This document shows positions 34,892 through 44,482 of a stretch of DNA of 64,000 bases, piece after piece (positions within the stretch are counted from its first letter, which is position 1; every line of letters starts with the position of its first letter). The stretch is from Gammaproteobacteria bacterium (ex Lamellibrachia satsuma) (GTDB taxonomy: Bacteria > Pseudomonadota > Gammaproteobacteria > Chromatiales > Chromatiaceae), in contig CP053680.1 in NCBI GenBank assembly GCA_019623805.1, positions 558,001 to 622,000 of the forward strand. The letters are read 5' to 3'. The notes beneath the pieces were generated by a model, which saw only the letters and a program-made list of their open reading frames with translations, searched no databases and was not told where the DNA came from. Position numbers and translations under genes: made by a program.

Positions 34892-37084
34892 ATGAATATG
34901 GCATCCATTCAGGCAGCAGAGAACGTTCATCAGAAGCGGCCACCTATCGTTTCAGAAATGCTGGCTAAAGCGTTACGTAATGATCAAACCGAGGCCTTCA
35001 ACACAGCCTCTCCTTATGCTGCATGCCTGATGCCTTTACTACAGGAGCTTGGCTGGCACAACTATGCCCGCGAACTGGTGGAGTCCCTGCCCCATTATAC
35101 CGAGCAGTTTGACCTGATCGATTTGAGGAATGTTCTTGTTACCCTGGGATATGAGAGTATCGCTCAAAAAATCCGCATAGAATCAATCAAGGATGAACTG
35201 TACCCCTGTCTCTTTCTTTCCAGGGACGGCGCTGTCTATGTACTGCTGGAACGGGAGGAAAATAGCGTTCGATACTTCGATGCCCAGCAGCATGAGTACA
35301 TAAGCGCCGACATTCTATGGGATTACGGCACTGCATATCTGTTTACTGACACGCACCCAACACACGGTGTCTCGCGGGCAGATACTGCTGATACAGAGTG
35401 GTTTACAAAATTGTTGCAACGTTTCAAGCACATGATTAAGCATCTGCTTGGAATAACATTCATTATAAACCTGGTTGCATTGATCGTACCGCTTTTTATT
35501 ATGATGATCTATGACAAGGTTATTGGCGCAAAATCTCCAGATACTCTTCCTTATCTCGTATCTGGTGTAGTCATATTGCTCTTGTCTGACCTTGTTCTGA
35601 GGCTACTACGCGCGCGCCTACTGGGGTCTGTCGCAGGACGCCTGGACTATCTGATCGGTGTTGAGACATTCAGACATATGATCCTCCTCCCTCCATTGTT
35701 TACTGAACGCTCATCAGTAGCAGCCCAATTATCTCGTCTGAAACAGTTTGATTCTGTAAGAGACTTCTTTACCGGACCCAACGCGGCCATCGTACTGGAA
35801 TTGCCGTTTGTTCTTCTGTTTATCATTGTTATTGGTGTACTCTCCGGCCCAATCGCCGTTATCCCACTGGCTATGGTTGCTGCATTTATCGTGCTTGGCC
35901 TTCTCTGGATACCAAGTTTAAATCAAAAGATCCTCCGATCTGGAAAAACAAGAACGGATAAGCACCGCATCCTCATGCAAACTCTCAATGGACGCAGTGA
36001 GATAAAGGCAATAGGCGGTGAAACTGTCTGGTGGGAGCGATTTCGGGAAGTCTCAGGAGAGGCTGTCATGGCCAATTATCAGACCCTAGTAGGAAATGGC
36101 ATCATGAGTAGTATTGCTCAAGGCATGATGACTCTATCCGGCGTGGCGGTCATTGGTCTGGGCACATTATCTGTAATCGCAGGGGAAATGACCATTGGCG
36201 CACTCATAGCCACCATGGCGTTAGTCTGGCGTGTCCTCTCACCTTTGCAAAGCGCCTTCCTCTCTTTCTCAAAGTTTCAGCACACGCTTAAAGCAATTAA
36301 ACAGATCAATCAACTTATGCGCTTGAAGATTGAACGCCACACTGGTCAATCAAGTTTAATGCTTTCAGAATTACAAGGCAGCATGAAAATCGATCGTGTC
36401 AGCTTCCGATACGGACCAGAAATGGACCCGGCATTACTCGGCGTAGCCTTTGAAATCAAAGCAGGTGAGATGGTGGCTGTTGTCGGTAACACAGGTTCTG
36501 GAAAATCCAGTCTGTTGAAGCTAATTGCAGGAATGTATCGACCCCAGGGTGGTTCCATTTCCATTGACGATCTCGATATGCGTCAGCTCAATGCCATGGA
36601 TCTCCGACGCGCAATTGCCTATGTTCCACAGGAGACTAAACTCTTCTATGGTTCCATAGCCCAGAATATGCGACTCAACAATGGTATGGCCACAGACAAA
36701 GAGCTGGAAGAGGCAGCTAGTGAGGCTGGCATTTTACAAGAGATACAAAACCTACCAAAAGGTTTTGATACCCTTGTAGGTGACAGTACCACAGATCGTT
36801 TGCCGCCCGGTTTTTTGCGTTCTTTATCCATGGCCCGAGCATTCGTCAGCCCTGCGCGCATTCTTCTTCTGGATGAGCCGGGAGCCTCGCTGGATGAAGC
36901 CAGCGACCGGCGTTTCATAGAACAGATTAATAAACTCAAGGGCAAGCGTACCATTATTATGGTTAGCCACCGACCCAGTCATATCCGTTTGGCAGATAAA
37001 GCGGTTCTGCTTACGAATGGTTCTATCAATTTCATCGGAACGGCGGAGCAAGCAGTCACCAAACTTCTGGAGGATGCACAATGA
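34892..37084 (+). CDS. Type I secretion ABC transporter, second subunit with C39-like domain
   Basis: The 730-residue protein has an N-terminal C39-peptidase-like domain (about 30-155), probably non-proteolytic as in HlyB/RtxB, where it serves as substrate receptor. Membrane helices lie at about 175-450. The nucleotide-binding domain has Walker A GNTGSGKSS (about 531-539), Q-loop VPQETKLF, a deviant signature LPPGF (637-641) and an intact Walker B ILLLDEP (Glu662), with H-loop VSHRPS. The intact catalytic Glu here and the better signature in the first subunit are complementary, which argues for a heterodimer. The stop overlaps the adaptor start (ATGA). Confidence 0.9.
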   Translation: MNMASIQAAENVHQKRPPIVSEMLAKALRNDQTEAFNTASPYAACLMPLLQELGWHNYARELVESLPHYTEQFDLIDLRNVLVTLGYESIAQKIRIESIKDELYPCLFLSRDGAVYVLLEREENSVRYFDAQQHEYISADILWDYGTAYLFTDTHPTHGVSRADTADTEWFTKLLQRFKHMIKHLLGITFIINLVALIVPLFIMMIYDKVIGAKSPDTLPYLVSGVVILLLSDLVLRLLRARLLGSVAGRLDYLIGVETFRHMILLPPLFTERSSVAAQLSRLKQFDSVRDFFTGPNAAIVLELPFVLLFIIVIGVLSGPIAVIPLAMVAAFIVLGLLWIPSLNQKILRSGKTRTDKHRILMQTLNGRSEIKAIGGETVWWERFREVSGEAVMANYQTLVGNGIMSSIAQGMMTLSGVAVIGLGTLSVIAGEMTIGALIATMALVWRVLSPLQSAFLSFSKFQHTLKAIKQINQLMRLKIERHTGQSSLMLSELQGSMKIDRVSFRYGPEMDPALLGVAFEIKAGEMVAVVGNTGSGKSSLLKLIAGMYRPQGGSISIDDLDMRQLNAMDLRRAIAYVPQETKLFYGSIAQNMRLNNGMATDKELEEAASEAGILQEIQNLPKGFDTLVGDSTTDRLPPGFLRSLSMARAFVSPARILLLDEPGASLDEASDRRFIEQINKLKGKRTIIMVSHRPSHIRLADKAVLLTNGSINFIGTAEQAVTKLLEDAQ

Positions 37085-38436
37085 AAGAAGACAGTTACGT
37101 CTTTACATCAAAAGGCACCATAGGTATCCCCCGCGCACGTTCCCGCTTCCTGGCACAGGCAATTCAGTTAGAAGAGCAGCCACCTTCCCTTATAATCAGA
37201 AGCACGATCTATTTCATGGTTATGATACTCGTTGCCGCGATCATTTGGGCATGGGCAACGAAGGTCAGTGAAGTCACAACTGCGATGGGAGAGGTAGTAC
37301 CTGCTGGCCTGATTCATGATATTCAGCATCTTGAAGGCGGCATAGTAAACAATATTACCGTACGTAACGGTGATCATATCAAAGCCGGAGAACTACTATT
37401 ACGTTTCTCTCCTCCCGCTTCTCAATCAGAATATGCACAAACCCAGGTTCGAAAAGCTGCCTACATGATGGAGTCAGAGCGCCTCCAGGCAATTATCGAC
37501 AGACGCATCCCTGAATTTAGCAGCTTTGGAGAGCAATTCCCAAATATTGCTCGCAAACAACAGACCATCTACCTGGCCCAAATCAACAGCCACGAAACTG
37601 AATTGAAGGTTGTTGATGCACAAATAAGGCAACGAAAAACCGAATTGTTCCGCCAACAACATCAAGTCCAGTCAATCGACAAAGAGCTTGAATTACTTAA
37701 AGAGCAAGTCGATATTCGATCAGTGCTCGCAGAAGACCAGCTTGTCGCACGCACTGAACTGATTTCGACGCAGACTCGTCAGGCAGAAACACAAAGTGAA
37801 CAGAGGGCACTCTACGATAGCGTCATCGTTTCCCAGTCAGCTTTGGATGAGGTAACACAAAGACGTCTTGAGCTAGTTGCCAGATTTAATAAGGAAATAG
37901 AACTAGAAGCAGGAGAAGTCACCGCACAACTCGCTGAAGTTGAACAGGTTTTGATTAGCCTCCAGGATAAGGTCGCAAGACTCGAAGTCTATTCACCCGT
38001 TAACGGTATCGTACAGGGACTATCTATTACGCGTATAAATGCCGTGGTTGAACCTGGACAGGTCATTCTGCAGATCGTACCTGTAGATGATGATCTAATT
38101 GTTGAAGCACGCATTTTGCCAAACGAGATCGGGCACATCCACCCTGGCCAACAGGCCGATGTAAAAGTTGACAGTTATGATTCAGCCCGCTTTGGCAGCG
38201 TAAAAGGAACAATAAAGCAGATTTCTGCCTCTACCTATCTTGATGAAAAACGCAACCCTTTCTACCGGGCAGAAATAGAACTGGAAAGCACCTGGGTTGG
38301 CAGCCAACCCAGTTTAATGAGGATCATTCCCGGCATGACAGTGAAAGCAGATATAAAAACAGGCTCAAAAACAGTACTGGACTACTTGCTCAAACCAATA
38401 TCCCGTGGATTTGATAGCGCGTTCAGAGAAAAATAG
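37081..38436 (+). CDS. HlyD-family type I secretion membrane fusion protein
   Basis: The 451-residue adaptor has a short cytosolic N-terminus, one membrane helix (about 40-62), a lipoyl-like half near 90-110 (VVPAGLIHDIQHLEGGIV), a long coiled coil (about 140-300), the second lipoyl half (RLEVYSPVNGIVQGL) and a beta-barrel C-terminus. It would bridge the ABC heterodimer to an outer-membrane TolC-type channel. No TolC gene is present in the window, so a genomic TolC elsewhere is needed. The ATG overlaps the stop of the second ABC gene. Confidence 0.92.
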   Translation: MKEDSYVFTSKGTIGIPRARSRFLAQAIQLEEQPPSLIIRSTIYFMVMILVAAIIWAWATKVSEVTTAMGEVVPAGLIHDIQHLEGGIVNNITVRNGDHIKAGELLLRFSPPASQSEYAQTQVRKAAYMMESERLQAIIDRRIPEFSSFGEQFPNIARKQQTIYLAQINSHETELKVVDAQIRQRKTELFRQQHQVQSIDKELELLKEQVDIRSVLAEDQLVARTELISTQTRQAETQSEQRALYDSVIVSQSALDEVTQRRLELVARFNKEIELEAGEVTAQLAEVEQVLISLQDKVARLEVYSPVNGIVQGLSITRINAVVEPGQVILQIVPVDDDLIVEARILPNEIGHIHPGQQADVKVDSYDSARFGSVKGTIKQISASTYLDEKRNPFYRAEIELESTWVGSQPSLMRIIPGMTVKADIKTGSKTVLDYLLKPISRGFDSAFREK

Positions 38437-38450
38437 ACAAGAATACATCT

Positions 38451-38486
38451 GTCCTGCTCAATCCTTTCAGGATTATCGTGCAGGTT
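38451..38486 (+). terminator. Nested stem-loop after the secretion operon
   Basis: CCTGC pairs with GCAGG outside, and AATCCT with AGGATT inside, 14 bases after the adaptor stop. There is no strong T-run, so it could be a processing or weak termination structure. Confidence 0.4.
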
Positions 38487-38651
38487 CTATCGTTAAAAGT
38501 TCAGCTATCTCCAAATAAACGCTAAAGCAATAATCAAACATACCGATACATAAATAAGCCTGGAATATCTGCACACGGATGGTTGCATCAAGTGCCTCTA
38601 CAACAACAAAAATATGCCAATTTGAGTCAATAACCGCTTCCAGAGGCACCA

Positions 38652-39410
38652 ATGACAAAGACCATTGCCAACATTTCCATTAAATATAAACTACTTACAT
38701 CATTTAGCCTTGTTTTGCTGGTGCTGATTATCCAGAGTATCAATGCTATCATCAGTCTTTCCAGTGTGCATAATCAAGTTGATCAGGTGGTCGGACATAC
38801 CCAGCCGGCGGTACTGCAATCTATGAGCGTTGCCTCTGAATTACAGCGCACCACCAGTGCGTTAGGCTTTTATCTTCTGAGTAAAGAGGCTCAGCACAAA
38901 GAAAACTATCTAAACGGACTGCAAAAGATAGATAAACAACTTAATAGTTTGCAGGAGCTTCCCGCAATAAATGGTGATCCAATCAGCGTACAGCTGATAT
39001 CCGATATAACCTTAGGTATAAAACGTTTTGATGAATTTCGCGACAGCATGCTTGTACTTGCTGGAAACGACAATGAAAACATCCCTGCAATACAGTTTGC
39101 AAGTACAAATCTCAACCCAATGTTCAGGGAAATGCTTCAACACCTTAGCCAGATGATTTTATCTGAGGAGACTGAAGAATCATTAGATGAACGCAAAGAG
39201 TTACTTTCTAAAATAATCGCCTTACGTTTCAGCTGGACCACACAGAACAACGAGGTTCGACTCTACCTTGCATTTCGCACACCAGCTGCCTTGAATGAGT
39301 TATTGTCAAAAGTGGTGTTTGCCAACCTGAATCAAGCGGCAGCCTGGCCGATTTCTGTCACTTCGACACCATCTTTAAATTTTATTCCGGTTATCACCTT
39401 CGCCAGGTAA
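38652..39410 (+). pseudogene. Chemoreceptor, N-terminal fragment (split by IS256-type insertion)
   Basis: The native part is 38652-39296 (215 codons): a short N-terminus, a membrane helix (about 13-35) and most of a four-helix-bundle-like periplasmic sensor. The frame then runs into the insertion element and stops at 39410. The matching remainder resumes at 40691. Joining the two across the 9-base target duplication gives one uninterrupted frame of 873 residues. The fragment alone has no signalling domain and would be non-functional. Confidence 0.88.
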
Positions 39411-40681
39411 TCGAAACCACGTAGGCGCCTCCATCTCTTCTCGGCACACTGTCCAAGTTTGAACATCATATGCAGCATGCCGTCCCGAGACAGGCAACCC
39501 TTTGAACGCTTGGTCCGGTGACGGATCGTGCCGAACGTTGATTCAATCGGATTGCTGGTCCGTATGCTCTGCCAGTGCTGTGCAGGGAAATCATAGAATG
39601 CCATCAGTTCATCGCGATCTTTTTGCAAACAGATTGCGGCCTTCGGATATTTTGGCTCATAGGTCTTGAGGAACAGATCAAAGGCTTTCTCGGCATCTGC
39701 TTTGGTCTCCGCCTGCCAAATCGCATGCAGTGCCTGTTTTGCCTTCGCCTGAGCTGATTTTGGCAGACAATTTAGCACGTTCATGGTCTTGTGCATCCAG
39801 CAGCGTTGTTGGCGTGTCTCACTGTAGACCTCTTCGAGTGCCGCCCAAAACCCCATGGCACCATCACCAATCGCTAACTCCGGCACATTCATTCCCCGTG
39901 ATTTCAATTTCAGCAATACTTCACGCCAGCTCTGTGTTGATTCGCGTACACCGTCCTCAATCGCCAGGAAACGCTTCTCGCCGCGCTCATTCACGCCGAT
40001 CACCACCAGCGAACACAGCTTGGTCTGTTCCGATCTTAATCCACTGTAAACGCCATCTGCCCAGACATACACCCAAGCATCCTTATCCAACCGCTCATCG
40101 CACCAGGCCCGATACTCCTGAGCCCAGACTTGCTTCAACCGTGACACAGTGCTCGCTGACAGCCCCTGTGCTTCTGGCCCCACCAGAACCTTCAGGGCCT
40201 CTCCCATCTCACCACTGGATACTCCTTTCAGATACAACCAGGGAATCGCTGCCTCCAGTGACTTCGTTTTCCGCACATAGGGAGGTACCAGTGAAGAGCG
40301 GAAGGTCAGCGGCTTGCCCGTCTTGGCGCGAACCTTGGGTATCCGGACTGTTACAGGCCCCATGCCTGTCTGCAGTTCTCGCTCAGGCAGGTAGCCGTTG
40401 CGCACGACACCGGCCCTGCCATCCTCTGTGCGTCGTCCTGAGTAGTCTTCAAGCATCTCTTGCAGTTCAACCTCGACTGCCTGCTGGATCAACTGTCGTG
40501 CCCCTGCCTTGAGCATCTCTGTCAGCGGGTCAGCAATCGTATCTCGACCTGCCAGGCCAACAACGGTATTCTTCTTCATGGTGGCGTATCTCCTCAGGTT
40601 GTTTGTCGTGTCGCAACTACAAATCAACCAGATACGCCGCCTTTTTTCAAATCAGTCAAACACCAGATTCAGTTATAACTC
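39297..40681 (-). mobile_element. IS256-family insertion sequence
   Basis: The element is 1385 bases. The termini are inverted repeats sharing GAGTTAT and, after a variable middle, GGTGTTTG, over about 27 bases. A 9-base target duplication, GCCTTGAAT, lies at 39288-39296 and 40682-40690. It carries one transposase on the minus strand and interrupts a chemoreceptor gene exactly in frame. Confidence 0.93.
39332..40579 (-). CDS. IS256-family transposase
   Basis: I place the start at the ATG at 40579 (MKKNTVVGLAGRDTIADPL), giving 415 residues; an upstream in-frame extension to 40627 lies in the terminal region of the element. Catalytic acids fit the DDE pattern of the Mutator/IS256 superfamily: VWADGVYSG, AIGDGAMGFW and NPIESTFGTIRHR. 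The frame is intact, so the element is probably still mobile. The long antisense frame over it is a shadow. Confidence 0.93.
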   Translation of the reverse strand: MKKNTVVGLAGRDTIADPLTEMLKAGARQLIQQAVEVELQEMLEDYSGRRTEDGRAGVVRNGYLPERELQTGMGPVTVRIPKVRAKTGKPLTFRSSLVPPYVRKTKSLEAAIPWLYLKGVSSGEMGEALKVLVGPEAQGLSASTVSRLKQVWAQEYRAWCDERLDKDAWVYVWADGVYSGLRSEQTKLCSLVVIGVNERGEKRFLAIEDGVRESTQSWREVLLKLKSRGMNVPELAIGDGAMGFWAALEEVYSETRQQRCWMHKTMNVLNCLPKSAQAKAKQALHAIWQAETKADAEKAFDLFLKTYEPKYPKAAICLQKDRDELMAFYDFPAQHWQSIRTSNPIESTFGTIRHRTKRSKGCLSRDGMLHMMFKLGQCAEKRWRRLRGFDYLAKVITGIKFKDGVEVTEIGQAAA

Positions 40682-40684
40682 GCC

Positions 40685-42667
40685 TTGAATAACCTAAATA
40701 TCTATCGCGAAGCAATCATGAGTCAGACCACTGATTTGGCAGAGTATGAAGATCTCTTCACGCTAGAACAGATCGATTCCTATGAGAAATTTTCTGAATT
40801 ACTACCTACTTTTATGGGTAACTTGGATCGTTTACTCAAACTCCACGGCAGTGACCGCTGGCGGTCAGATGCCTTCCTGATACGCTCTGAACTAACACCA
40901 CTACTTAATGAAACTAACACTCTGATAAATGAACTGATTGAACATCAGCGTAAGGAAATCACCATATCCCAAACAGCAGCTGCCGGCTTATACAGTCAGA
41001 AACGTCTTGAGTTCTTCATCATTGGTATCCTTTCTGTGATCGGCATTATAGCTATTGCGTGGCTACTTGGACGGAACATAACAATGCCGTTACAGAAGGC
41101 CGTAGATATGGCTGAACGTATCGCTAAGGGGAGACTCAACAATTATATCGATTCACCGAATAAAGATGAAACTGGCGTATTACTTCACACTTTGATGAAA
41201 ATGCAGGATAATCTGCGACTCCGCATTGAAGAAGAGCAACAAATAGCGGCAGAAAATCTTCGTATCCGCTATGCCCTTGATCAGGTATCAACTTGTGTGA
41301 CCGTATCTGATGATGAAAATCAACTCATCTATCTAAATCATGCAGCTCATTCCCTGCTTGATGAAATGATACCGGCGCTAACGGAAAAGAATTTAAGATT
41401 TGATCTAAATAATCCACTTGGAAATCGTCTATCCGATCTATTCACTGACGATAAACTCGTTGAAGCATACCGATCTCACTTGAAAGAACCTAAAGAATAT
41501 GACACTGAACTTGTGGGTTACCAGTTACATTTGACAGCCAATCCCGTGCTCGACAGTGACGGTAAATATCGAGGCAGAGTAACTCAGTGGGATGATATAA
41601 CGAAACAACTTGCAGTTGAAAAAGAGATAGATATGCTGGTTGAATCCGCACGTTCAGGTAATCTTACACACCGTATCAGCCTCGATGGAAAACAGGGTTT
41701 TTTGCTGCAACTGGGTAGAGGCTTCAATGAATTACTCGATGAGCTTTCCAGCGTTTTTGATGAGGTTGCAAAAGCAATGAGTGAAATGGCTAAAGGTGAT
41801 CTTACCTACATCATTGACAAGGAATACCAAGGAACCTTCGGAGAGGTAAAAGAAAATGTAAACCTGACGCGCCTTAACCTCGAGCAAGTGATCAGTGAGC
41901 TGCATCACTCTACGTATATGATTGCGAATGCTTCAGCTGAGATTTCCAGCGGGAATAATAATCTCTCATCTAGAACCGATCAGCAGGCATCATCTCTTGA
42001 GGAGACTGCCTCAAGCATGTCTGAACTCACTGGCATTGTTCGCAACAATGCTGACAACGCACTCAAGGCTGACAAACTTGCCAATAGTACGCGCCATCAG
42101 GCAGAAGAGGGTGGTGGCATTGTCCGAGAGGCTGTTCAGGCAATGGATCAGATAAATACAGCTTCAAATCGAATAGCCGAGATTATCGGTGTCATTGATG
42201 AAATTGCTTTCCAAACAAACCTTTTGGCACTTAATGCTTCTGTTGAAGCCGCCAGGGCTGGAGAACAGGGACGTGGCTTTGCTGTAGTTGCCACTGAGGT
42301 CAGAAACCTTGCATCACGATCTGCTACCGCCGCGAAAGAGATTAAAGATTTGATTCATGATTCCGGCAATAAAGTCCAGGCTGGCTCGGAACTTGTCAAT
42401 AGATCAGGAGAAACACTTGAGGAAATAGTTATCGGTGTAAAGAAGGTTGGCGACATCGTTGCTGAAATTGCCTCTGCAAGCCAGGAACAAGCAACTGGCA
42501 TCGATCAAATCAACCACTCCATTGCCAATATGGATGAAATGACCCAACAGAATGCATCTCTTGCAGAAGAAACCTCGGCTGCCTCAGCAGCGATGAACGA
42601 TAAGGCGCTTGAGATGCAGAACCGTATTGCCTTTTTTAAATTGGAACACGAAGGTGAGGCTACCTGA
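40685..42667 (+). pseudogene. Chemoreceptor, C-terminal fragment (HAMP-PAS-signalling domain)
   Basis: The native part resumes at 40691. It holds the end of the sensor bundle, a second membrane helix ([19 protein letters not shown]), a HAMP domain, a PAS-like domain (about residues 200-310 of the fragment), a second HAMP-like segment and a complete methyl-accepting signalling domain with the hairpin tip [23 protein letters not shown] at 40685 inside the duplication, or ATGs further on, could start a shortened but membrane-anchored receptor of up to 660 residues. If expressed it would lack one membrane helix and most of the ligand domain. The gene lies directly after the secretion operon on the same strand. 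Confidence 0.88.
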
Positions 42668-42946
42668 AACCATTTAACTCCAGGGTCTGTCAAGCAATCC
42701 ACCACAGGAAGGCGAAGATCAGTGATCGGCTCATGGGAGAGATCGCTCCTGCACTCTTTCTGCATTTCCACTATCCCTGGAGGTCAGATGCAGGAGATAG
42801 AGCAACGCAAGGTGTAGTTACCATGAGCAAGCTAATGAATAATCGTTATTGAATTTAGTATAATCAGGCCTACTGTGCCTTAGTGTGCGTTGCATTTTCT
42901 CCAGGGTTCTGGAGAAAGACTGTCCTAGTGCGTCTTAATACTGAAA

Positions 42947-43939
42947 ATGAAAACCGTCGACATCCACACACACCTTCTCAACCCACACGTTCGTTTTGAT
43001 CGCCCACTTGATCGTTTTATCGTTCGTTTTTTTGCCAAAAAGCTGGGCGTAGAAGCCAAGTATCTTAAAGCAGATCCTTATCCGGTATACCTGGAATCAA
43101 TGGCACGCGCGATCAACAAGTCCGTATTTCTTAAAAAAACCTGTCTGTTTGGCGTCGATAGCCGGGTCGACAAACATGGCCACGATACTCATCGTGATAA
43201 AACAGTCTGTGCCTCAACCGATGATGTACTCGCTGCAGCAGCGCACTACCCAGATAGCTTTATCCCTTTCCTATCAGTTAATCCAGATCGTCCAGATGCA
43301 TTGGATCTCATCGATGAGTATGTCGAAAGAGGCTGCAAAGGAGCAAAGTTTCTACAGAACTACTGGGGGGTCGACCTTAATAGCGAACGATTTCTTCCCT
43401 ACTATGAAAAGCTTAAATCAAACGATATCCCGCTGATCATACACATAGGTTGCGAATACACAGTTCAGTCTGATCCTGCCTATGAGCGGATCAATATGAT
43501 TGAGCTGCCTTTGAAATCAGGTGTGACGGTTATCGCCGCGCATATGGGATTGGGGCGGCCAAATTACAAATTGAAATTCTGGCGAAACCTTTCAAGAAAC
43601 CCTGATTTCTTTGACCAGGACTACTACACGCTACTGGAAAAGCTGACCGTTTACGATAATCTATATGCTGATTTGTCAGCCATTTTAACGCCTTTTAAAG
43701 CCCGCTCTCTCAGACATATCTCACAACAAACAATGGCACATGAGAAGATTCTTTTCGGCACAGACTTTCCAGTGCCGTTCCCTATCGTCTTCAATACCTA
43801 CGATTTAGACATTACGACAAGACTCCGAATCAATGCGACGCAGAACCCGTTCGACCGCTACATTGAAGCTTTGCTTGAGTATTTCCCTGCAGGCAGTGCA
43901 ATCTATAGTAATTACCAAAAGGTGCTTGGTATCACATGA
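42947..43939 (+). CDS. Amidohydrolase-family metal-dependent hydrolase
   Basis: The 330-residue TIM-barrel protein of the amidohydrolase_2 type has the metal-binding VDIHTHL at residues 4-10, PFLSVNP, the strand-end His in LIIHIGCEY, AHMGLGR, and the final acidic residue in FGTDFPVPFP. Relatives include decarboxylases and hydrolases of aromatic or lactone substrates; the substrate here is unknown. The 279-base upstream gap is A+T-rich and contains a TATAAT at 42859 without a good -35. The gene stands alone. Confidence 0.85.
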   Translation: MKTVDIHTHLLNPHVRFDRPLDRFIVRFFAKKLGVEAKYLKADPYPVYLESMARAINKSVFLKKTCLFGVDSRVDKHGHDTHRDKTVCASTDDVLAAAAHYPDSFIPFLSVNPDRPDALDLIDEYVERGCKGAKFLQNYWGVDLNSERFLPYYEKLKSNDIPLIIHIGCEYTVQSDPAYERINMIELPLKSGVTVIAAHMGLGRPNYKLKFWRNLSRNPDFFDQDYYTLLEKLTVYDNLYADLSAILTPFKARSLRHISQQTMAHEKILFGTDFPVPFPIVFNTYDLDITTRLRINATQNPFDRYIEALLEYFPAGSAIYSNYQKVLGIT

Positions 43940-43966
43940 CTCAATCACAATGGATCATTGTGAAGG

Positions 43967-44209
43967 TTAATGCTGGCACTCATTGAGTCTGCCGTTCACA
44001 GACGGAAATAATGACAGGAGCAGTGTGACAAGCAGAACCACTGGACTTGCTAATATTGCTGCAAACCCTGCAAAGTGAAAAAAGAGAACAGGGAGTTCCA
44101 GTTGAGCTGAAAAAATCACTGTTGGCGAAACAAATACCATGCCTACCAACAACAGACCTATCGAAACGACTACCGAAGCGCGCAAAGTTCCACAAGAAAA
44201 GATCGACAT
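43967..44209 (-). CDS. Small membrane protein with strong own promoter
   Basis: The protein has 80 residues if started at the ATG at 44209, which has GAGAGG eight bases upstream; an ATG at 44215 lies too close to that site. There are two hydrophobic segments, VVVSIGLLLVGMVFVSPTVIF and a longer one from LPVLFFHFAG to LLLSLF. It resembles short DUF1634-type membrane proteins, but I am not certain of the family. The near-consensus promoter and operator-like palindrome upstream (44228-44275) support it as a real gene. Confidence 0.6.
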   Translation of the reverse strand: MSIFSCGTLRASVVVSIGLLLVGMVFVSPTVIFSAQLELPVLFFHFAGFAAILASPVVLLVTLLLSLFPSVNGRLNECQH

Positions 44210-44227
44210 GTCCATTACCTCTCATTG

Positions 44228-44242
44228 ACATGAATTACATGT
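44228..44242. promoter_or_regulatory. Operator-like palindrome ACATG-N5-CATGT
   Basis: A perfect 5+5 inverted repeat with a 5-base spacer sits just downstream of the -10 box of the promoter at 44247-44275, where a bound repressor would block transcription of the small membrane protein gene. The regulator is unknown. Confidence 0.45.
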
Positions 44243-44246
44243 AAGT

Positions 44247-44275
44247 ATATTAGTGTTTACTTATTTATAAGTCAA
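44247..44275 (-). promoter_or_regulatory. Sigma-70-type promoter for the small membrane protein
   Basis: On the minus strand: TTGACT (44275-44270), a 17-base spacer and TAATAT (44252-44247). The transcription start would fall near 44240, about 30 bases before the chosen start codon. Confidence 0.65.
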
Positions 44276-44379
44276 CAATAATACTACTATTTAGTAAAAA
44301 ACCGTACTGGAAACAGATTCTGTATAGACACTATCGGCCGGATAAGGAGGGACTTGAACCTGGAAGAGAATTCAGTAAT

Positions 44380-44432
44380 TGCGTATTCTGGCGAACGTGA
44401 ACGCTGATTCTGGTGATCGTGAACACCCAACC
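44380..44432. repeat. IS21 left-end multiple terminal repeats
   Basis: Two successive units share TTCTGG...GTGAAC (starting near 44384 and 44409). Such reiterated end motifs are transposase-binding sites in IS21-type elements. Confidence 0.65.
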
Positions 44433-44482
44433 TAACCACACATAGGGCTCGGTGTATTTTTACTTCAAGTGTTCACGATCAG

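Noticed and set aside
38473..38658. 61-codon minus-strand frame between the adaptor and chemoreceptor genes
   Set aside because: No ribosome site, no recognisable domain, and it overlaps the start of the chemoreceptor; more likely a leader region.
39730..40512. 260-codon open frame on the plus strand within the IS256-type element
   Set aside because: It lies opposite an intact transposase; the Pro/Ser/His-rich product looks like a coding shadow.
44339..44361. Sequence resembling the T-arm and 3-prime end of a tRNA on the minus strand (GGTTCAAGTCCCTCC)
   Set aside because: The T-stem does not pair and no acceptor, D or anticodon arm follows. At most it is a relic of an attachment site; no integrase is present.
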